64,000 nucleotides of DNA, taken from NCBI GenBank assembly GCA_025331125.1, contig JAOALB010000109.1, positions 62,001-126,000 of the forward strand, given 5' to 3'. This document shows, piece after piece, positions 33,877 to 44,046 of the stretch. Each line of letters opens with the position of its first letter. Positions within the stretch are counted from its first letter, which is position 1. The notes beneath the pieces were generated by a model. The model had not been told where the DNA came from and made no database searches. It worked only from the letters and a program-made list of their open reading frames with translations. Source of the DNA: Mycogone perniciosa. Lineage: Eukaryota; Ascomycota; Sordariomycetes; Hypocreales; Hypocreaceae. The position numbers were made by a program, and so were the translations under genes.

Positions 33877-35133
33877 ATGTCTGACCAAGAATTCCAGGAT
33901 GAAGGCTTTGATGATGACTCTGCATCAGATACTTCTATCGACGAAGAATTAATAACGACGTTGTACCGGAATAACAGGAAATATCGGCGCTTTCACTTCT
34001 ACTCAGACGATGCAGATGTAGATGGGTTTGACCGTTGGTCTGTGAACTTGGGCTCCTAACCTTATTGTGCGGTAGCTGACTGCAACAGGCAACCGAGCGA
34101 CGACAAAAATGAAAAATCGGAAAGTTTAATGTGGGTTTATAGGTTATTGCCTTATAGAACCTGTCTAAACAGCAATTTAGTTCGGAAGCATGGGTCGCTG
34201 AAGATCGTCAGCTATTCTATGCGCCAATAGCCAAATTCAGACATGTTCTTGATATTGGATCCGGCCAGTATCACTGGGCAAGGTACTTGACACTATTCTT
34301 AATAATAGAGTTAGCTAACAAACTGTAGCGATTTCGGAAACCGTTTTCCAGCTGCCATAATAACTTCAACAGATGTCATGATTCCTGGCCAACCTTTGAC
34401 AGCTGTAAACGTTAGGGCAGTCTTAGACGATGCAGAGAAGTTTCCATGGACTTACAAGAACGTGGACTTTATACACATCCGACAGTTATATGGAATCAAG
34501 GATTGGCAGCGTGTGGTGGATGAGGCATGGCGCTGCTTGGCACCTGGTGGCTACCTCGAACATGCCGAGTTCAGATTCCAGCCAGGTACAAAGCATAAAA
34601 AATGGCTTGAATTCGAAAAGGACCTTCAAGATGTCGAGTTGAAGTCAGGGAGATCACTGCTAGCCAACAATATGGCTTGCTTTATGACTGAAGCCGGATT
34701 CGCGGATATTCAGATGAAAGAGTACCAGCTGTTCACATCTGACGAAGACAAAGACAGCCTTGGTGATATAGATATCCATGGCCTTATAGCAAGCCCGTTG
34801 TCTTTCATTGGACGAAGTATGGAAGACATTCTACAGCAAGCCATAGGCATGACGCGGGAGTTACAAGACGGTTCAATACCGATCATTGTGTATGTGCTCT
34901 ATATGGCGTATCCTTTCCCTGCTAACTTTCAGCAGTACTCGAGTCTGGGGAATGAAACCTCTGGATGCAAATTGAACTTCCAAAACACTCTTCTCCTTTC
35001 TCCTTCTTTCTACTTCTTTCTCAATACAATATTGAATAATATTATTTACACCCGCCCTGTTTCCACCCACGTAATAGTCTCATTATCATCAAGATTAGCC
35101 CCAAGCTCGATTTCGTCACTAACAGTCTGTTAA
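33877..35133 (+). CDS. LaeA-like SAM-dependent methyltransferase, divergent
   Basis: Exons 33877-34037, 34089-34130, 34181-34282 and 34329 onward join in frame. The N-terminus has the acidic leader and the RKYRRFHFYSDD block equivalent to the Tyr-His-rich start of LaeA-like enzymes. The SAM motif I reads VLDIGSGQYHW where relatives have VLDIGTGTGIW, so the third glycine is lost. Later blocks are typical: DFIHIRQLYGIKDW, CLAPGGYLEHAEF and EAGFADIQMKEY. Relatives include the velvet-complex regulator LaeA and many cluster methyltransferases. The first intron has a weak GTCTGT donor. The last 70 codons are low-complexity and overlap an antisense gene, so the true 3' end may be an unrecognised intron near 34915. 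It could be a decaying paralogue. Confidence 0.65.
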
Positions 35134-35309
35134 GCATTAGTAATATTCATTTTAAGACAGAAACCTGGATATACCTTGACCTCAGTCAAGACGTAAATAG
35201 TAGGATTTGTAAGAGGCGGGATTCTGGATTGGCGCCGATGACGAATAAAACCCCAGGTAAGTAAAAGAGAAAGTGCAAAGATATAATAAACAAGTTTGAG
35301 AAGCTCCAT
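35046..35309 (-). CDS. Single-pass membrane microprotein, 71 aa
   Basis: Two exons, 35309-35175 (45 codons) and 35126-35046 (26 codons plus stop), are separated by a 48-bp intron with a GTATAT donor, an ACTAATG branch and an ACAG acceptor. The N-terminus is one hydrophobic segment (LLKLVYYIFALSLLLTWGF) followed by RHRRQSR, which fits a type I/III single-span protein with a cytosolic basic flank. The C-terminal half is short and acidic (SDEIELGANLDDNE). The second exon lies antisense to the tail of the LaeA-like frame. The intact frame across a clean intron argues that it is real. No family is recognised. Confidence 0.55.
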
Positions 35310-35532
35310 TGTTGTTAATGCTATTGAGTTCTAGTGATAAAGAAGAAGAGATGATGAGTCGGAGAGGGACTCGTTAATTTAAATAGAATATTGCTATAGA
35401 GGTAATCACAGACTAGACTAGAGTGGGCTGCAACTCGAGAGCTTAATATGCTGTGGCTTTCATGTTTAGGATGCCTACGTGAAACAACTGAAGGCCAACG
35501 AAATAAACGCATTGTGCTGCGAAGCTGGAACG

Positions 35533-36218
35533 CTACCAAGGCAGATTCCCAAACCAACGAATCCACTCTTCAACCCCCCAATGGAGCCAGCCATCAATAC
35601 CGTGCTCTAGCGTTACCTCACATGACCTGTCGATATCAGGGATCTCTTTTGGGTTACCGTGATGCCTTCGGAACACAGACATAAATTGCTTGTAGCGGGC
35701 CACTGAGGGAGTGTTGTCTTAAAACAAGTGTCAGATTACTTAATAAATGAAAGCGAGACATCTTACCACGGCCAGGTTCCATCGGAACAATATAAAACCT
35801 AATCTCGCTTGCAGTCTTATATAATGCCATCTCCAAATCACAGATCGACTTGATCAATGCCTCAATTCTGGGACGGTCATGTTGAGTGATGTCAATCTTA
35901 CGACAAGATGCAAGATCAAACAACGCATTCCAGCTCTCATGACCTCCATTCCTATGGTAGGCCTTCAAGTATAGTCTATATTCGTCCTCGGTGAATTGAG
36001 ACCCTGTTTCAATGATAAGATAACTGTTTTAAAGCGCAAGGGTAGGACTGACCTATATCCTTGAAATTTCCTATCCTGGCAAGGTCTTTATGTTGGATGA
36101 TCAAGCCCATATCTATGCCGGCTCTTAGACATGGGTATTGGAAGGTAGCTATAAAGTGAATACAATGAAAGTCTGATTTCGTAGGCTCTAGTGGGCTTAT
36201 AGAAGGTGAGGGATTCAT
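35533..36218 (-). CDS. Hypothetical protein, 195 aa
   Basis: Three exons, 36218-36053, 36003-35767 and 35717-35533, sum to 588 nt with both 49-bp introns in frame. The start at 36218 is the first in-frame ATG; upstream starts are non-ATG. The protein is soluble, with a Pro/Ser-rich head, a central region with several conserved-looking Trp and His residues, and a Trp-rich C-terminus (GWLHWGVEEWIRWFGNLPW). No family or motif is recognised. The gap to the next minus-strand gene is only about 330 bp. Confidence 0.6.
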
Positions 36219-36525
36219 CGTGGCTGGCGTGTAAGGGTCTGGATTCGACACAAGGGATTCGGATAACGAAGACCAATGTTCCTAACCAGATTCAAACGGA
36301 CATTTCGGCAACACAGCAGCTTCCAGTAAGCGGGATGATCAGGTGATATATCCTGAACACTACGCGACAACTTGGGAAGGACGTGATTGGTTGAAGTCCG
36401 GTGTGGTGACCCCCCAACTCCCCTTAGAGTGTTGGATCATAAATAACCACCACACTCTGTAGCTTCAAAGTCAATATATATTTCATGCTATAAGCCCTAT
36501 AATACACTGTTTCACCTGTCGCAAA

Positions 36526-36575
36526 GGCGGTTTGGCGGAGTGGTAATGGTGTCATGGTTCGAATTCTGAGACAGG
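36526..36575 (+). other. tRNA-Ser-like relic lacking the anticodon arm
   Basis: GGCGGTTTGGCGGAGTGGTA resembles the 5' half of a eukaryotic tRNA-Ser or Leu (box A), and a few bases later GGTTCGAATTC is a canonical box B/T loop. The anticodon arm and variable arm are missing. It is a degenerate tRNA or tRNA-derived fragment. It also overlaps the 3' end of the membrane-protein frame. Confidence 0.5.
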
Positions 36576-37992
36576 GGTGTGCTGAGCAAATACGCCTACC
36601 CCTGGTGAATGACCGGCCGAGTCTCCCTTATTAACCAAGTATCGAAACTGCGTGGTCGACACCACGACTGACCCACATAGACAACACTGGATGCCAAACT
36701 GCTGAGGGAATATGCTAGACTCATAGAGTCCTAGGGAGACACAAGCGACTATGAACGCAGCGAAGTATCCTAATCCGCGATAGAGTAAAGTCTTTCTGAA
36801 TCCACTTGATGAGGTATTGCGCCGGATGGATAGAGCCAGGATGAATATAATGAAGTGGCACAGTCCTGGCATTGCCCATATCGACTGAATATGTGATTGT
36901 CGCCATTGCCAGAACGCTAGTATCGCACAGATACCATATGCACATATGACCGCACTAATGAAGTAAGGCTTTCCATTGGCGAAATAGGCCTCGCTGAAAG
37001 GGAGTAGAAGCTCCGTGATCTGTGATGACTTAGCCCACTGGTGACTGGCATCGGAAAATCCAACAGCCTACCTCAACGGTGACGATAGACAACAGCGTTA
37101 AACTGCGCCAGAGGGTAAAGAAGAAATACTCAAAATGACTTGGGATGGATTTGGCCTTGGCGGCCGAGAACACCACAGCAAATAGAAGTCCAAAGAAAAG
37201 TAGACAACAACTAATAATAAGCCCTCGGCTTCCATGAATAATGCTCTGTTTCCGTCCAGCCATGAGTTTGAGTTTCCAGATAGCATAACCGATAATACAG
37301 CCAGTAATAAGAGGAAATGTTATCCCCGTCTCGATTATCTCACCGAGACTGACTAGTTCGTGATGCATGGCCATGAGCGGTGAGCTTGCAACCAATAGGA
37401 TGTGAGCTTCGGCGTGGAAATAAGGCAGCCAATGCCACTGAATTAGGCAAAGAATAAGGCAATTAGGATGGTTCGCTGCAGGGCCGTCAATGCCATTTGT
37501 ACTTATTGCGATGTAATTCCACACAGTTGGTCAAGTCGCGCTAACCCACAAGAATGTCCAGTTTTGTCAGGCAGTGGCAGAAATCATTAGATGAGCGATG
37601 CAACTGTATAATGCACCAAAGCACACTCATCCATATGCGACTCATAATTTACTCTAAGGGAGCAATGTCTTCTTCTCATTTCGTTCAGGGGTGCATGACT
37701 GACCATTGTGTTAAATTAACGAACGTTTGGCATACAAGTAGATATTCTACCGGCCCACAGTCTTATTATTGGAAGATGTTCCATTTTTGACACGCGTACG
37801 AGGCTGTGTTGTTAGATCCTCGAATCCTGAAACAGAGCCACTCACCCAGTCTGAATGGCCCGTGTTTGCCTTGCCCATCACAATGAATGAGTAGTGTCCA
37901 GAGAAGTAGAGTGCATGGGCCAACATGAGTGGGACCCACAAGACTATTCCTAAACCTGCGAGATTTGATGTCCTGTTTGGTGTACAGGACAT
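36552..37992 (-). CDS. Multipass membrane protein, hypothetical
   Basis: The clear exons are 37992-37846 (start, with a hydrophobic helix after TSNLAG), roughly 37374 or further upstream to 37072, and 37019-36552; the last pair is joined by a 52-bp intron. Exons between 37846 and about 37374 cannot be fixed by eye. At least six hydrophobic segments are visible, for example GITFPLITGCIIGYAIW, LIISCCLLFFGLLFAVVF and LGYFAAFIVACVSLGL. Layout and size recall small fungal integral membrane enzymes and receptors, but I see no diagnostic motif. The first codons lie in one arm of a perfect inverted repeat. The last dozen codons overlap a tRNA-like relic, so the real stop may differ. Confidence 0.5.
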
Positions 37993-38028
37993 CAAATCTC
38001 GCAGGTTTAGGAATAGTCTTGTGGGTCC
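37932..38028. repeat. Perfect 45-bp inverted repeat with 7-nt loop
   Basis: Positions 37932-37976 are the exact reverse complement of 37984-38028, with TTGGTGT between. The left arm, read on the minus strand, encodes residues 7 to about 20 of the multipass membrane protein. The mirrored copy lies at its 5' edge. Confidence 0.95.
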
Positions 38029-38061
38029 TATTTATGACCCCTCCCCTGGACTCTCGCTTTT

Positions 38062-40222
38062 ATGACATCCCGGCCTTCAGTCATCCATCCTTTTTTCCTC
38101 TTTATCCTCTTTACTTCTCTAAGACCGATTGTCGCGATGGAGTGTCAATCCCCCCTCAAAGTTGGCAATATCGATAACTTCATTCAACCTTGCCAGAGAA
38201 GTGATAATCATACAGCGATTCTAGAGCGTACGGCCGCTCTTGTATCTTCTTTGCATCTATTTATCCTTTATGCAATCAAAACCAATGCGCTCACCGATGG
38301 CAATGAGCTACCGAAAGAGCTCCTAGGGATCAGGAAAATCTTGAGCACCGTAGTCTTGGAGAGTATCGCAGCGTTAAGGAGCATTGCAGCTTCAGACAGC
38401 ATTGCAGCTCCAGATAGCATCGCAGCGTTGAGGAGCATTGCAGCTACCGACAGCATCACAACCTCGGAAATTAATACAACTTCAGAGAATATCCCAGCCC
38501 TCGAAAGCATCGCAGCTTTAGAAAGCGTTGCAGCTTTGAAAAGCATCACAGGTTCAGATAGCATCGCAAGTTCAGACGGCATCACTACTTCAGATAGTAC
38601 CGCAGGTTCGGACAACATCGCAAGCTCAGATGGCATCACAATCTCAGACGGCATCACAACCTCAGATGGTACCGCAGATTCGGATAACATCGCAAGCTCA
38701 GATGGTATTACAACCTCAGATGGTACCGCAGGTTCAGACAATATCACGGGCTCAGATGGCGTCACAACCTCAGATGGTACCACAGGTTCAGACAACGTCG
38801 CAAGTTCGGACGGCATAACAACCTCAGACAGTATCGATAAAGATTCCTCGCCTTTCTCAGACTGGATCAAGGATCCAAATTCATTTTGGGAGACCTCGAC
38901 GGAATTTGTATCATCTGAGGAATGGCAAAGCAATCCAAAGAAACTCCGGGCCTTTCTTGAACACGCCATTAAGAGAGAGGCTGAACGTGAAATGCAAAAC
39001 TTCCAGCGAAGATTTCATTCTGTTTTGGTCTTTCTTAGTTATGTACGATCACAGAGTTTAACACGAACTGAGAAGAAGCGCGTAGAGGCATTTCTTCAAG
39101 AGGTTGGCTTACCCACTGAACACGAAGAGGTTTGCTCCGATATCATCCGCGGTGGGCGAAATCGCCTGGTCTTCTGCTATGAGCTTCAAAGTGGCAAAAC
39201 AAAAATCGGCTCCGATGTATTGTCACTCGATATTGACTATAGTCCATTGTTTCGCTCTGAGATTCCAGACCAAATGTAAGCAACCTCCATTTTACAATAC
39301 GTACTTTAGGCTAAGGCTACATGCAAGATGGGAGCAACGCTCTGGCTATTTTGGACGGCAACGGAAACATTGGATCGGCGAAATGCAGTCCCAGGATATT
39401 AAAAATTGGTCAACAGGCACTAGAGCTCTATTAGCAGCGAGGGCCATTATCAGTTCTAGCCAGACACTTATATGGGCCAGCGATAGCATGAAATTTCCCC
39501 GTTCCCAGCAACAAAACAACGATACCTCCAAAAAAAATCGGCCGACCAAACGTGATTTAGGACAAGATTCACAGACCAATGTTGGAGCAGGACGCAAACG
39601 CCGACGCGGCCCGTCGCTAAACAATATTTGCGACTCATCTGCCGTACTGCGAGCAGAAAGCATCATCGAAAATGCAGAGCCCACGCTAAGATGGCATGGC
39701 CAGCGGTTGCAACCACAGACTGTCGAGGACGAAGATTCACCATCAGCGGTGCCAGAGTTTCAACCTGGCAGGGAAGAAGCTACCAGCAAACGGCTGCGTA
39801 CTACAAGCTTCAATGGGGACAGCACTGTTGTTAATATAAGTACTGGCATGCATCCTTCGGTACCAAATGCAACACTATCGCCTGGCTTGCAACATCATGC
39901 GCTATCGACAAATTCGGCCGCGTTGGTAGAGGAATTCCGACAAGATACTCCAGGAGCTTTTTCAGCTTTGCACAACCTTGCCCAGCTCGCAACTAAGACC
40001 CTGGGACCCCTCACAAATTCCGTCAATTCTGCCTTTGATGAAACTCACATCCCCCTCAACTACGGATTCTTCTCAGATGAGGCCCTTGAGCCTCTCACAA
40101 ATTCCGTCAATTCCGCCTTTGATGAAACTCACATCCCTCTCAACTACGGATTCTTCTCAGATGAGGCTCTCGAGCTCCTTTGTCACACGGATATAAGCCA
40201 CGCTATCCGCTATAATTCCTGA
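38062..40222 (+). CDS. Hypothetical repeat-containing protein, about 702 aa
   Basis: Exon 1 is 38062-39275 and exon 2 most likely starts at 39328 (52-bp intron); an AG at 39308-39309 would give an implausibly short 34-bp intron. Residues about 95-265 are a degenerate five-residue repeat on SDxIx/TSDGT units (SIAA, then SDGIT, TSDGT, GSDN). A helical middle (FSDWIKDP to TRTEKKRVEAFLQE) follows, then a charged region with basic stretches KKNRPTKR and RKRRRG, probably nuclear signals. Near the C-terminus a 28-residue unit (PLTNSVNSAFDE to SDEALE) occurs twice in tandem. An in-frame Met at 38137 is an alternative start that would drop a signal-like FFLFILF stretch. No family is recognised. Confidence 0.6.
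38344..38850 (+). repeat. Coding minisatellite, 15-bp period
   Basis: Degenerate tandem units of 15 bp (5 codons) such as TCAGATGGCATCACA and ACCTCAGATGGTACC run for about 500 bp inside the hypothetical gene, preserving the reading frame. Confidence 0.8.
40007..40174 (+). repeat. 84-bp direct tandem duplication in coding sequence
   Basis: Two adjacent 84-bp copies (28 codons each), nearly identical, begin near 40007 and 40091. The differences are mostly synonymous, so the duplication is recent and keeps the frame. Confidence 0.9.
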
Positions 40223-40594
40223 GGTGTTCACTTTATTTTTGCTAGCCTGGTACAATGGTTTGATATCCTTGCAGATCCTATCAATCCCAACTTTTATTCC
40301 AATCTCCTTCCTAATTCTATATTTAGATCCGCTAGGCATTTTGACAGCATTATTGAACAGAGCCCCATCAGTGGATAGTCAAGATAATGTGGGCGATTCG
40401 TGGAAAGATGCTCAGATGGAAACCTCTCTTGTAATAGACATGGAGACTTGCTTTAACATACCTAGTTGTCTTAGTGGAGTAAGGGTGTAGGTAGTTGCTT
40501 GCTTTCTGTTTGCAAATTGACTAAAATAGAAAATTAATACAACAACCTCTTTCTTGAACTTTTTGCAGACGTCAAATCTTCATTTGAAAATTGC
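40223..40594. other. Convergent intergenic region
   Basis: Between the 3' ends of the repeat-containing gene and the small minus-strand gene. The plus-strand open stretch at 40224-40490 lacks an ATG in good context or any family motif. Confidence 0.4.
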
Positions 40595-41049
40595 CTAACG
40601 AGCGAACCAAACCATATACATTATTTCACCATCTGCAATTCTCAAGCTGCCACTTCCACCAGATAATTCAAATTTCTTGCCACCCTCCAACTTATGAGAC
40701 AGATTCCCAGAAATAATGTTAGATTCCTCGCTATTGTAGATAGGAATCCAGACTCCTGGTTGCGAGATGTCTAGAATACGTCGTTGTATTCTAATCAAGT
40801 AACCTCGTAGATTATGGTACTATAACAGTTAGTTAGATATGAACGGGAGATGGAACACTGAAAGTTAACCTTTGGTAGTATAGGTTTTATAATTTCTTCC
40901 AGGTCCTTATTTGAAAATAGCTCAATACCGCTCATACTTGGCGAAGGGGTCCATTTTTTATCTTGGTTAGCCGTTAACCAGACCGATATCTTGTGCATAA
41001 CATCCTGTTCCGTGGGGTCAAGGTCTTGCACAAGTAGCCCTTCACTCAT
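40595..41049 (-). CDS. Hypothetical protein, 134 aa
   Basis: Two exons, 41049-40870 and 40819-40595, join in frame across a 50-bp intron with a GTTAAC donor, a CTAAC branch and a TATAG acceptor. The start is an ATG (41049). The protein is small and soluble, with a helical N-terminal half (QDVMHKISVWL) and a Gly-rich, probably beta C-terminal half (GGKKFELSGGSGSLRIADGE). No family is recognised. The donor is atypical, which lowers confidence. Confidence 0.5.
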
Positions 41050-41635
41050 TGGGATAGGCTGAGGAGGAGGAGGTTTGGGTTCGCAAACGTTACTGCTGGG
41101 TATGATTTCTGGTCTGGCTAAAGCGCGCGTTTTATTTCTTCTTTGAACTTTTCGTGGAACTCAAACTTTGGTGGGGTTGACGGTGATGTTGATGCCTGAC
41201 GCACTTGGCGTCAGGTGTCACATGACGACGGTTTTAATCACTCATTTCAGTCAGGTCAAAACCCAATGTTAGCTAGTACTTACTCAGCAATTGTGGGGCA
41301 ATCATTCTCACGACGCTGAGCCATTCAGCACGTTGTGTGAGAAAAGAATTAAGAGGGGTAGATTTATGGAAGCCGTGATCAATTCAAGCTATAGCAAGTG
41401 TGCTGTCGGCTTGACATAGCATGCGAAACTTGACTAATCCTTTTTTTGGGCTGCCTGACTCAGGCTGGTTTTGTCTGTGAACGGGCAGACCGATGGATGG
41501 GCCCAGAGTTCAAAACGATCTATCGCGGGGGTAATTTCACATCCCAGATCAATGCAGGAACTAAGGTCGCCTGCATGTACTGGTTGAACTTCCTGGATAG
41601 CGGTATAAATAAGCGGTCTGTCTCTCCCATGAATC
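41050..41635. other. Intergenic
   Basis: Upstream region shared by the two divergently transcribed hypothetical genes. An open stretch at 41434-41650 exists on both strands but has no supporting motif. Confidence 0.4.
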
Positions 41636-42208
41636 ATGCGAAATACTAAGCCTACCTTCTCTTCGCAGCCTTTAGCTACGAAGATGTATCATATGATTCA
41701 TATCCCAGCAACTGAAAATCTGGCCAGGGGTCTTCGCTATGCTCTTCTTGAGTCGCCAAGTGGCTGGGCGCACCCCTCCGACGAAGAATCTCTTGCTGTA
41801 CGTCCCATACCTTCATCGACGAAAATCAACCTTTATCAACTTGCTGCATTAGCACATACTCTACCGGAGGCTTACGTCGCCCTAGAACCCACTCACGATC
41901 TTCATTCTAATTCGGATTTGCGAGATAAGCTTAACAAAAAGTATGGCAACTCTTCTACAACTGGAACAGTATTGCATTGGTTACATACATCCCTGCAAGT
42001 TTGGGATGATTGGCCTTCTTGGGACCCCGAAGAGAACCTTGAACGGTTGAGATTTCAGCTACTGCTCTTACAGCTATTTTATGGTATCTTTCAGTATGCG
42101 AAACGCCGTACAAAACCACTCAAAGACTACTTAGAGCTTTGCTTTCAATATGGACAGCAGTGTCAAAATCTCTCACGCTCCAGTCGAATGATGCAGTTCC
42201 CTAAGTAG
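41636..42208 (+). CDS. Hypothetical protein, 190 aa
   Basis: Single exon from an ATG at 41636, with an alternative ATG at 41684 (MYHMIHIPATENLARGLRYALLES). The protein looks soluble and helical: INLYQLAALAHTLPEAY, then VLHWLHTSLQVWDDW, then LLLLQLFYGIFQYAKRR and a C-terminal helix. Codon use is ordinary and the frame is clean for 190 codons, which supports a real gene. No family is recognised. Confidence 0.5.
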   Translation: MRNTKPTFSSQPLATKMYHMIHIPATENLARGLRYALLESPSGWAHPSDEESLAVRPIPSSTKINLYQLAALAHTLPEAYVALEPTHDLHSNSDLRDKLNKKYGNSSTTGTVLHWLHTSLQVWDDWPSWDPEENLERLRFQLLLLQLFYGIFQYAKRRTKPLKDYLELCFQYGQQCQNLSRSSRMMQFPK

Positions 42209-43067
42209 GCGGCCCACGTTCATTTCTGTATGCCTATTTCAATGGAAAAACATTAACTATCTATTCTCTAGAGAGTGCCAATATATCAAAGCACTAATCA
42301 TGACTCCGTTGTTAACAGACGAGTAGTTTGATTGGAGCATTGTAAACTTGGTTCATGGTGCCATAGATAACCTTGTGGAGCAAGTTTTGGACTTTGGACA
42401 TAATTGCAATGTGCTAAAGATGGAGTTTTGGTTGATGACTATGGTGATTGAACTCCAATCACAATGAGTATTCTAGGAAGGGCATTTTTAGATGCATGGG
42501 TGTTTTTTTAATTATTATGTACTGTTGCTATTCCTACGTCGTGTTAGAGCTATCAATGACTCATCGCTTTGATGGAAGAGCATCACAAGCATGTGTTACC
42601 CCTGCTTCGATCATCCACACGGAAAGGGAACACTCAGTGAACAACGGCACAACCCAGCTTCATCTACACATATTACCGGGGTGGGCAATATGTGCCATTA
42701 CGTTGCAGACCGTCTAGTTAATCATGGAGCGCCACAAAAAGACCGGGGTCACAAGCTTCTACAAATTGTGAAGCGACGAAGCATTGGTGATGAGGAATGT
42801 TTCCCATTAGTATGGGTAACATATGCTGATCGTAACTAATGAAATGATATGACAAAAGATATGAATTGTCGGTGAAGTGAGGTTATGGGACAGCCTCATA
42901 TTAGGACAGTTGGTCATGGAGCTAGCGGTAAGCGTAGCGTTCTAGGTGATATCGTTCAGTCTTTATGTGTATATATTGTTCGCTTAGTGCCTCTTTCGTA
43001 ATTGTCCCTTACCATAATCCCAAGACGATCCCTTCTCATCACGTCGAACTCGGCTACCATTAGCGCC
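42209..43067. other. Intergenic, no gene seen
   Basis: AT-rich sequence with short overlapping open stretches on the plus strand (42448-42839) that lack motifs or splice structure. Confidence 0.4.
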
Positions 43068-43118
43068 ATGTCTGATCTTCCGAGAGTCATAACCTTTTTG
43101 TTGTTCCCCTTGTGAAAG

Positions 43119-43520
43119 TTGGCATTACTAAAAAGTCAGGTTTCCATCATCAAGGTAAATTCTCTTACTCAAGTCAATCCTATCGCTCTAATCAGGCTTC
43201 AAGATGCAACAGCCAACGGAATTGAGAACTTTTGTAACGCATGGGCTGAACGTGGTGCCGATACGGCTTCCCTGCTCTCTTCAGTGGGGGGGAAGCCCCA
43301 ATGAATCGAAAAGCTTCAACGAATCGACTTCATACAAGAACATCAAGCAAATTTCACTGAACATCTCTTACACGGAGAAATTGGGAAGCTAAAAGTAAAT
43401 AGACTTCAGCAAGCTAGTATCCAAGCTATAGCAGCTTCCATAGGTTTTACTGGAGGACTTATCCTTCAGCGAGTCTTTGGTATCGAGCTTTTGGATTTGT
43501 TGTGGCATGTCTACGTGTAA
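43119..43520 (+). pseudogene. Possible broken gene, internal TGA
   Basis: A plus-strand frame ending AERGADTASLL is interrupted by TGA at 43302-43304 and then continues open for about 70 codons in the same frame (FIQEHQANFTEHLL, GFTGGLILQRVFGIELL) to a TAA near 43518. A CGA to TGA change would explain the stop. A G7 run just before it is a possible frameshift or sequencing-error site. No family is recognised and no clear start is seen. Confidence 0.3.
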
Positions 43521-44046
43521 CGTGACTGAGCTTTATATGTATTTAGAATCATATTTCAGAAGGCCTTTATGTAGAAGCAGCTAAAAGCATATTTTCTCAT
43601 TATTCTTACGAATTTATGTTCTGCTATGTGGCTCCTGAACTGCCTGAACGTATCATGATTCAGATTTTCCTACTGCTGTGATCTGAAACCACTGGGGAGT
43701 TTGAACGTTCTTTTAGGGCCCCAAAGGCTGTGTAAAGCACTCTCGTTGTGTAAACGTTTATCCTTCTAATTCCATCATTTCATGATCTGGCTGGCGAAGT
43801 CGGGTTGACGGTAGACTTGTAAGCGTATGACATTTTCTTGTTTTACATCTGAATCGGCAATCATTCAGCTGTCACCCCTTTATGGGATTCCATATTTGCA
43901 TTGGCCTACCTATCCGTCTATTCATTCCGTTCCAATGCATGGAAGTATAAAAGTTCCGCTTCTCCAGTTTCGTCCGTCCAATATTCCATCAAGCCTATCT
44001 CATCATAACCATCATACGTTTTAGTCTCCCACATGTCTTCACCGTG
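43521..44046. other. Intergenic, promoter side of the GT2 gene
   Basis: No gene is evident. The last 200 bp are C/T-rich before the GT2 start, as is common for fungal core promoters. Confidence 0.4.

Noticed and set aside
38268..38969. Minus-strand 233-codon frame in the repeat region
   Set aside because: It is the antisense shadow of the 15-bp repeat of the plus-strand gene, with no independent support.
39276..39309. 34-bp intron in the repeat-containing gene
   Set aside because: It is too short for fungal splicing; the AG at 39326-39327 gives a 52-bp intron in the same frame.
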